Positions 6,602 through 10,416 of a DNA stretch of 10,416 nucleotides are shown in pieces (within the stretch, counting starts at the first letter, position 1; each line of letters begins with the position of its first letter). The position numbers were made by a program, and so were the translations under genes. The notes under the pieces are model-generated. The model saw nothing but the letters and a program-made list of their open reading frames with translations. It did not search any database and had not been told where the DNA came from. This stretch comes from JAHEYG01 sp044229775 (GTDB lineage Bacteria > Bacteroidota > Bacteroidia > B-17B0 > Aurantibacillaceae): contig JBGASH010000105.1 in assembly GCA_044229775.1 (NCBI GenBank), forward strand, positions 1-10,416, given 5' to 3'.

Positions 6602-9418
6602 ATGCCAAAAGACACCTCCATTAAATCCGTATTAATTATAGGAAGCGGTCCGATCATTATTGGACAAGCCTGTGAATTTGATTATTCAGGCTCTCAAAGC
6701 GCCCGAAGCCTTCGCGAAGAAGGTATTGAAGTAACGCTTATCAATAGTAATCCCGCTACCATTATGACCGATAAGGTTACGGCCGATCATATTTATTTAT
6801 TGCCTTTAGAGGTAAAATCGATCATTAAAATTCTGGAAGAACGAAAAATTGACGCAGTGCTTCCTACCCTGGGCGGACAAACAGCCTTAAATCTTGCACT
6901 CAAGTGCGAAGATATGGGTATTTGGAAAAAACATGGCGTTAAAATGATCGGGGTTGATATTGAAGCCATAAAAGTTACCGAAGACCGCGATCTGTTTCGC
7001 ATACGCATGAACGAAATTGGCGTGGCCATGGCACCAAGTAAGATCGCCAAAAGTTTTTTAGAAGGTAAAGGGGTAGCACAAGAATTTGGTTTTCCATTGG
7101 TAATTCGTCCTTCTTTCACTTTAGGCGGAAGCGGCGGAAGCGTGGTTTACGAAAAAGAAAATTTTGACGCCTTATTGAATCGCGGCTTACAAACTTCGCC
7201 CATTCACGAAGTATTGATCGACAAAGCCGTATTAGGATGGAAAGAATATGAATTGGAATTACTCCGCGATAAAAACGATAATGTTGCCATCATTTGCTCG
7301 ATCGAAAATTTTGATCCCATGGGCGTTCATACCGGCGATAGCATTACGGTTGCTCCGGCAATGACCTTAAGCGATAGCACTTTTCAAAAAATGCGTACCA
7401 TGGCCATTAAAATGATGCGCAGCATTGGAAATTTTGCAGGTGGTTGTAACGTTCAGTTCGCTGTAAGCAATGATGAGCACGAAGACATTATAGCGATCGA
7501 AATTAATCCACGCGTATCACGTTCATCTGCCTTAGCGAGTAAAGCAACAGGATATCCAATAGCACGTATTGCCTCTAAATTAGCCATTGGTTACAATTTG
7601 GATGAATTGATCAATCAGATCACCAAATCTACTTCAGCCTATTTTGAACCAACTTTAGATTATGTTATTGTAAAAATTCCACGCTGGAACTTTGATAAAT
7701 TTAAAGGCAGCAACCGCGAGTTGGGCTTTCAAATGAAATCGGTTGGCGAGGTAATGGCTATTGGAAGAAGTTTTCAGGAGGCTTTACAAAAAGCTTGTCA
7801 GAGCCTGGAAATAAAACGTAACGGACTCGGTGCCGATGGAAAAGAAAATACCAATCAGGCCGAACTATTGGCAGGATTGGAGCGTCCGAGCTGGAACCGT
7901 TTATTTATGATCTACGACGCCATGAAGTTGGGGATCTCTATTAAAACCATTCAAAAATTAACGCGCATCGATATGTGGTTCTTGCAACAGATCGAAGAAA
8001 TGATAGCGTTGGAGAATGAAATTTCGAAATATAATTTAACGTCGCTTCCAAAAGACCTGCTATACGAAGCCAAACAAAAAGGTTATGCCGATAGGCAGGT
8101 AGCGCACTTACTAAGATGTTTAGAAAGTGAAGTGTATAAAAAAAGAAATGATCTTGGGATAAAACGTGTTTACAAATTAGTGGATACCTGTGCCGCCGAG
8201 TTTGAAGCAAAAACGCCTTACTACTACTCTACGTTTGAGGACGAGAATGAGAGTATACGTACCGACAAAAAGAAAGTGATCATCTTAGGAAGTGGTCCTA
8301 ACCGTATTGGACAAGGAATTGAATTTGATTATAGTTGTGTGCATGGTGTTTTGGCCGCTAAAGAATGTGGTTATGAGACCATCATGATCAACTGCAATCC
8401 GGAAACCGTTAGTACCGATTTCAGCACGGCCGATAAATTATATTTTGAGCCGGTATTCTGGGAACACATTTACGATATCATTTTGCACGAAAAACCGGAG
8501 GGGGTGATCGTTCAGTTAGGCGGGCAAACCGCTTTAAAGCTGGCCGAAAAACTGGACCGTTATGGCATAAAGATCATTGGCACCGATTTCAAATCGTTGG
8601 ATCTGGCTGAGGACAGAGGTAGTTTCTCTACTTTGTTAAAAGAAAATAAAATACCCTATCCAAAATTTGGTGTGATAAAAGATGCGGAGGAAGCTATTGA
8701 GCTTTCGCGCGAATTAGGCTTTCCGTTGTTGGTACGCCCTAGTTATGTGTTAGGCGGACAAAGCATGAAAATTGTGATCAACGAAGAAGAATTGGAACAG
8801 CACGTGGTTAAATTATTGAATGACCTACCGGATAATAAAGTTTTATTGGATCACTTTTTAGAGCACGCTATCGAAGCCGAGGCCGATGCTATTTGTGATG
8901 GGAAAGATGTGTACATCATTGGGATCATGGAGCACATAGAACCGGCGGGTATTCATAGTGGCGATTCTTACGCGGTGTTACCCCCGTTTGATCTCAGTGA
9001 AAATGTAATGAGGCAAATTGAGCAACATACCAAAACCATTGCCATTGCTTTAAACACGGTGGGTTTACTGAATATACAATTTGCCGTAAAGGATGAGATC
9101 GTTTACATTATTGAAGCCAATCCAAGAGCCAGTCGTACCGTACCATTCATTGCAAAAGCTTATGATGAACCGTACGTAAATTACGCCACTAAAGTGATGC
9201 TACGCGATAAAAAAGTGAAAGACTTTAAATTCCAGCCGCGCAAAAAAGGATACGCTATAAAAATTCCGGTATTCAGTTATGAAAAGTTCCCTGAAATTCA
9301 AAAGGAATTGGGTCCTGAAATGAAGAGTACGGGCGAGGCTATTTACTTTATAGATGATCTTTACGACGAGTATTTTCAGAACGTTTACAGCGAACGGAAT
9401 TTATATTTGAGTAAGTAA
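6602..9418 (+). CDS. carB: Carbamoyl-phosphate synthase large subunit lacking the C-terminal allosteric domain
   Basis: CarB makes carbamoyl phosphate from bicarbonate, ammonia (tunnelled from CarA) and two ATP, feeding pyrimidine and arginine synthesis. Both homologous halves are present. The carboxyphosphate half has GSGPIIIGQACEFDYSG (14-30), GGQTALNLA (91-99), Arg129, Arg169 in IRPSFTLGGSGGS, Glu215 in GWKEYELE and EINPRVSRSSA (300-310). An oligomerisation region lies at about 400-555. The carbamoyl-phosphate half has GSGPNRIGQGIEFDY (563-577), GGQTALKLAE (640-649), RPSYVLGGQ (712-720) and EANPRASRT (838-846). The chain ends at 938, just after MKSTGEAIYFID (908-919), where E. coli CarB (1073 residues) continues into the MGS-like domain that binds UMP, IMP and ornithine. 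No remnant of that domain follows in any frame before the next gene. CarA is not adjacent. The catalytic halves look intact, so activity without that allosteric control is expected. ATG at 6602 fits the family N-terminus. Confidence 0.96.
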   Translation: MPKDTSIKSVLIIGSGPIIIGQACEFDYSGSQSARSLREEGIEVTLINSNPATIMTDKVTADHIYLLPLEVKSIIKILEERKIDAVLPTLGGQTALNLALKCEDMGIWKKHGVKMIGVDIEAIKVTEDRDLFRIRMNEIGVAMAPSKIAKSFLEGKGVAQEFGFPLVIRPSFTLGGSGGSVVYEKENFDALLNRGLQTSPIHEVLIDKAVLGWKEYELELLRDKNDNVAIICSIENFDPMGVHTGDSITVAPAMTLSDSTFQKMRTMAIKMMRSIGNFAGGCNVQFAVSNDEHEDIIAIEINPRVSRSSALASKATGYPIARIASKLAIGYNLDELINQITKSTSAYFEPTLDYVIVKIPRWNFDKFKGSNRELGFQMKSVGEVMAIGRSFQEALQKACQSLEIKRNGLGADGKENTNQAELLAGLERPSWNRLFMIYDAMKLGISIKTIQKLTRIDMWFLQQIEEMIALENEISKYNLTSLPKDLLYEAKQKGYADRQVAHLLRCLESEVYKKRNDLGIKRVYKLVDTCAAEFEAKTPYYYSTFEDENESIRTDKKKVIILGSGPNRIGQGIEFDYSCVHGVLAAKECGYETIMINCNPETVSTDFSTADKLYFEPVFWEHIYDIILHEKPEGVIVQLGGQTALKLAEKLDRYGIKIIGTDFKSLDLAEDRGSFSTLLKENKIPYPKFGVIKDAEEAIELSRELGFPLLVRPSYVLGGQSMKIVINEEELEQHVVKLLNDLPDNKVLLDHFLEHAIEAEADAICDGKDVYIIGIMEHIEPAGIHSGDSYAVLPPFDLSENVMRQIEQHTKTIAIALNTVGLLNIQFAVKDEIVYIIEANPRASRTVPFIAKAYDEPYVNYATKVMLRDKKVKDFKFQPRKKGYAIKIPVFSYEKFPEIQKELGPEMKSTGEAIYFIDDLYDEYFQNVYSERNLYLSK

Positions 9419-9427
9419 GTCGTTCAC

Positions 9428-9460
9428 CGATAAAACATTACCTTTTACCGCCATTTATCG
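9428..9460. repeat. Inverted repeat downstream of carB
   Basis: CGATAAA (9428-9434) and TTTATCG (9454-9460) are perfect inverted repeats of seven bases around a 19-base loop, starting nine bases after the carB stop. On the plus strand it is followed by AATTTTAACG. It could form a weak hairpin protecting or ending the carB message. The loop is long for an intrinsic terminator. Confidence 0.3.
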
Positions 9461-9461
9461 A

Positions 9462-9477
9462 ATTTTAACGTTAAAAT
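9462..9477. promoter_or_regulatory. Perfect 16-base palindrome ATTTTAACGTTAAAAT
   Basis: ATTTTAAC and its exact reverse complement GTTAAAAT meet without a spacer, which suits a dimeric DNA-binding protein better than an RNA hairpin. It lies 42 bases upstream of the small membrane protein's ATG and is followed within seven bases by a run of seven T (9484-9490). It may therefore be an operator, or combine with the T-run as a weak carB terminator. An AT-rich palindrome of this length can also occur by chance. Confidence 0.35.
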
Positions 9478-9519
9478 AAGCCGTTTTTTTCGGATATTTA
9501 CCCTACTAATTTCTTGCAC

Positions 9520-9738
9520 ATGCGTGACATAATTTGGACAATCATCATCATTTGGGCCATTTGGAAAATAATGGATGCGCTACGGTTTTTCAGCACTGCC
9601 TCTAAAAAGACCTCAGGGCCCGAAAATGTTCGTTCTTATACCCAAAATGATCCTCAAAACACCAGCAACCCTACACCTAAAAAAGGTGAATTAAAAGCCG
9701 ATGCCGGTGAATATGTAGATTTTGAAGAGATAAAGTAA
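9520..9738 (+). CDS. Small single-span membrane protein, DUF4834-like
   Basis: The 72-residue product has one N-terminal membrane segment (about residues 4-19, IIWTIIIIWAIWKIMD), a polar linker rich in Ser, Thr, Asn and Pro (25-58), and an acidic C-terminal end DAGEYVDFEEIK (61-72). That layout and the ending GEYVDFEEIK resemble the Bacteroidota-specific DUF4834 family as I remember it; the function of that family is unknown. I chose ATG at 9520, where the hydrophobic segment starts; an in-frame TTG at 9514 would add only two residues. No Shine-Dalgarno is visible. It lies 101 bases after carB and 47 before mdh on the same strand, so it may have its own transcript. Low complexity in the linker and its short length limit certainty, but codon use and the conserved tail argue for a real gene. 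Confidence 0.65.
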   Translation: MRDIIWTIIIIWAIWKIMDALRFFSTASKKTSGPENVRSYTQNDPQNTSNPTPKKGELKADAGEYVDFEEIK

Positions 9739-9751
9739 TCCTCTATATTTA
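9721..9751 (+). promoter_or_regulatory. Candidate mdh promoter
   Basis: TTTG (9721-9724), 19 bases, then TATATTTA (9744-9751) is the best match in the window to the Bacteroidota TTTG-N(17-23)-TAnnTTTG promoter, differing only at the last base of the -7 element. The -33 element sits inside the last codons of the upstream small gene. Transcription would start near 9757, giving mdh a leader of about 28 bases, so mdh need not depend on readthrough. Confidence 0.4.
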
Positions 9752-9785
9752 TCTCCTATTTTAAACCTATTTAAATCCTTATAAA

Positions 9786-10416
9786 ATGAAAGTATCTGTT
9801 ATTGGCGCCGGAAATGTGGGCGCAAGCTGTGCCGAATACATTGCGATAAACCGCATTGCAAGTGAAGTAGTAATATTAGACATTAAAGAAAATTTTGCTG
9901 AAGGAAAAGCAATGGACCTCATGCAAACCGCTACTTTGAATGGCTTTAATACTCGTATCATTGGAAGCACTAATGATTATAGCAAAACTGCCGGAAGTCA
10001 TGTAGTAGTTATTACCAGCGGTATTCCACGTAAGCCCGGTATGACCCGCGAAGAATTAATTGGCATCAATGCCGGTATTGTAAAAAATGTTACCGATAAC
10101 GTTTTAAAACATTCGCCAAACGCTATTATCGTTATTGTAAGTAATCCAATGGATACCATGACTTACCTGGCGCTTAAAGAAAGTAAATTACCAAAGAACA
10201 GAATTATTGGAATGGGCGGGATCTTAGACAGCTCGCGCTTTAAATATTACTTATCGCAAGCCATGAATGTTCCGGCCAGCGATATACAAGGTTATGTAGT
10301 AGGCGGCCACGGCGATACTACCATGATCCCTTTAACCCGTTTAGCAACGTATAACGGCACGCCTGTTTCAAAATATTTAGATGCAGAAAAATTAAAAAAA
10401 GTGGCAGCTGATACAA
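9786..10416 (+). CDS. mdh: Malate dehydrogenase, 3' end beyond the window
   Basis: Malate dehydrogenase oxidises L-malate to oxaloacetate with NAD in the TCA cycle. The 210 complete codons present cover the Rossmann domain and the start of the catalytic domain: the nucleotide-binding loop GAGNVG (7-12), Asp32 at the end of the second strand (NAD preference), the mobile loop GIPRKPGMTREEL (79-91), SNPMDTMTY (119-127), LDSSRF (147-152, Asp148 and the substrate-binding Arg151) and GGHGDTTM (173-180, catalytic His175). Arg82 in the PRKPG loop marks malate rather than lactate dehydrogenase, which has Gln there. The type is the LDH-like bacterial MDH of about 310 residues, so about 100 residues lie outside the window. 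ATG at 9786 begins directly with the Rossmann strand. A promoter-like sequence precedes it in the 47-base gap. Confidence 0.96.
   Translation, partial: MKVSVIGAGNVGASCAEYIAINRIASEVVILDIKENFAEGKAMDLMQTATLNGFNTRIIGSTNDYSKTAGSHVVVITSGIPRKPGMTREELIGINAGIVKNVTDNVLKHSPNAIIVIVSNPMDTMTYLALKESKLPKNRIIGMGGILDSSRFKYYLSQAMNVPASDIQGYVVGGHGDTTMIPLTRLATYNGTPVSKYLDAEKLKKVAADT

Noticed and set aside
9419..9519. Frameshifted remainder of the CarB allosteric domain
   Set aside because: All three forward frames are interrupted by stops and show no MGS-like residues; the space is also too short for about 135 residues.

Overview
The window reads as a stretch of a Bacteroidota chromosome. It is AT-rich (about 40% GC by eye). 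Two neighbouring secreted proteins end in type IX secretion (T9SS) sorting domains with the YPNP signature, a system confined to this phylum. Candidate promoters resemble the phylum's TTTG / TAnnTTTG pattern, and most start codons lack a Shine-Dalgarno sequence. Order or family cannot be fixed from the sequence. No tRNA, rRNA, CRISPR array, insertion sequence or phage gene is visible, and no gene-free gap exceeds about 220 bases.

Layout. Bases 12-467 (+) encode SmpB, the tmRNA partner in ribosome rescue. It abuts, stop codon to stop codon with no spacer, a convergent two-gene lysine unit on the minus strand: lysC (aspartate kinase, 2953-1634) followed after 5 bases by lysA (diaminopimelate decarboxylase, 1628-468). 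These are the first and last enzymes of lysine synthesis. A 218-base gap (2954-3171) holds two inverted repeats, a possible terminator and an unusually strong Shine-Dalgarno sequence before lysC. Upstream, also on the minus strand, lies a two-gene unit of secreted proteins: a 655-residue protein with beta-propeller-like repeats (6384-4417) and a 405-residue kelch propeller (4389-3172), both ending in a T9SS type A domain.

A 217-base divergent region (6385-6601) separates this unit from carB (6602-9418, +), the carbamoyl-phosphate synthase large subunit. CarB ends right after its second ATP-grasp half and lacks the C-terminal allosteric domain. A small single-span membrane protein (9520-9738) and the first two thirds of malate dehydrogenase (9786 to the window end) follow.

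The genes are mostly housekeeping (ribosome rescue, lysine/peptidoglycan precursors, pyrimidine/arginine precursors, TCA cycle), with one accessory secreted-protein operon between lysC and carB. I found no convincing new multi-gene system. The points most worth a second look are the shortened CarB, the two-protein T9SS cargo operon, the structured lysC leader with its strong ribosome-binding site, and a marked excess of GATC linked to isoleucine codon choice.
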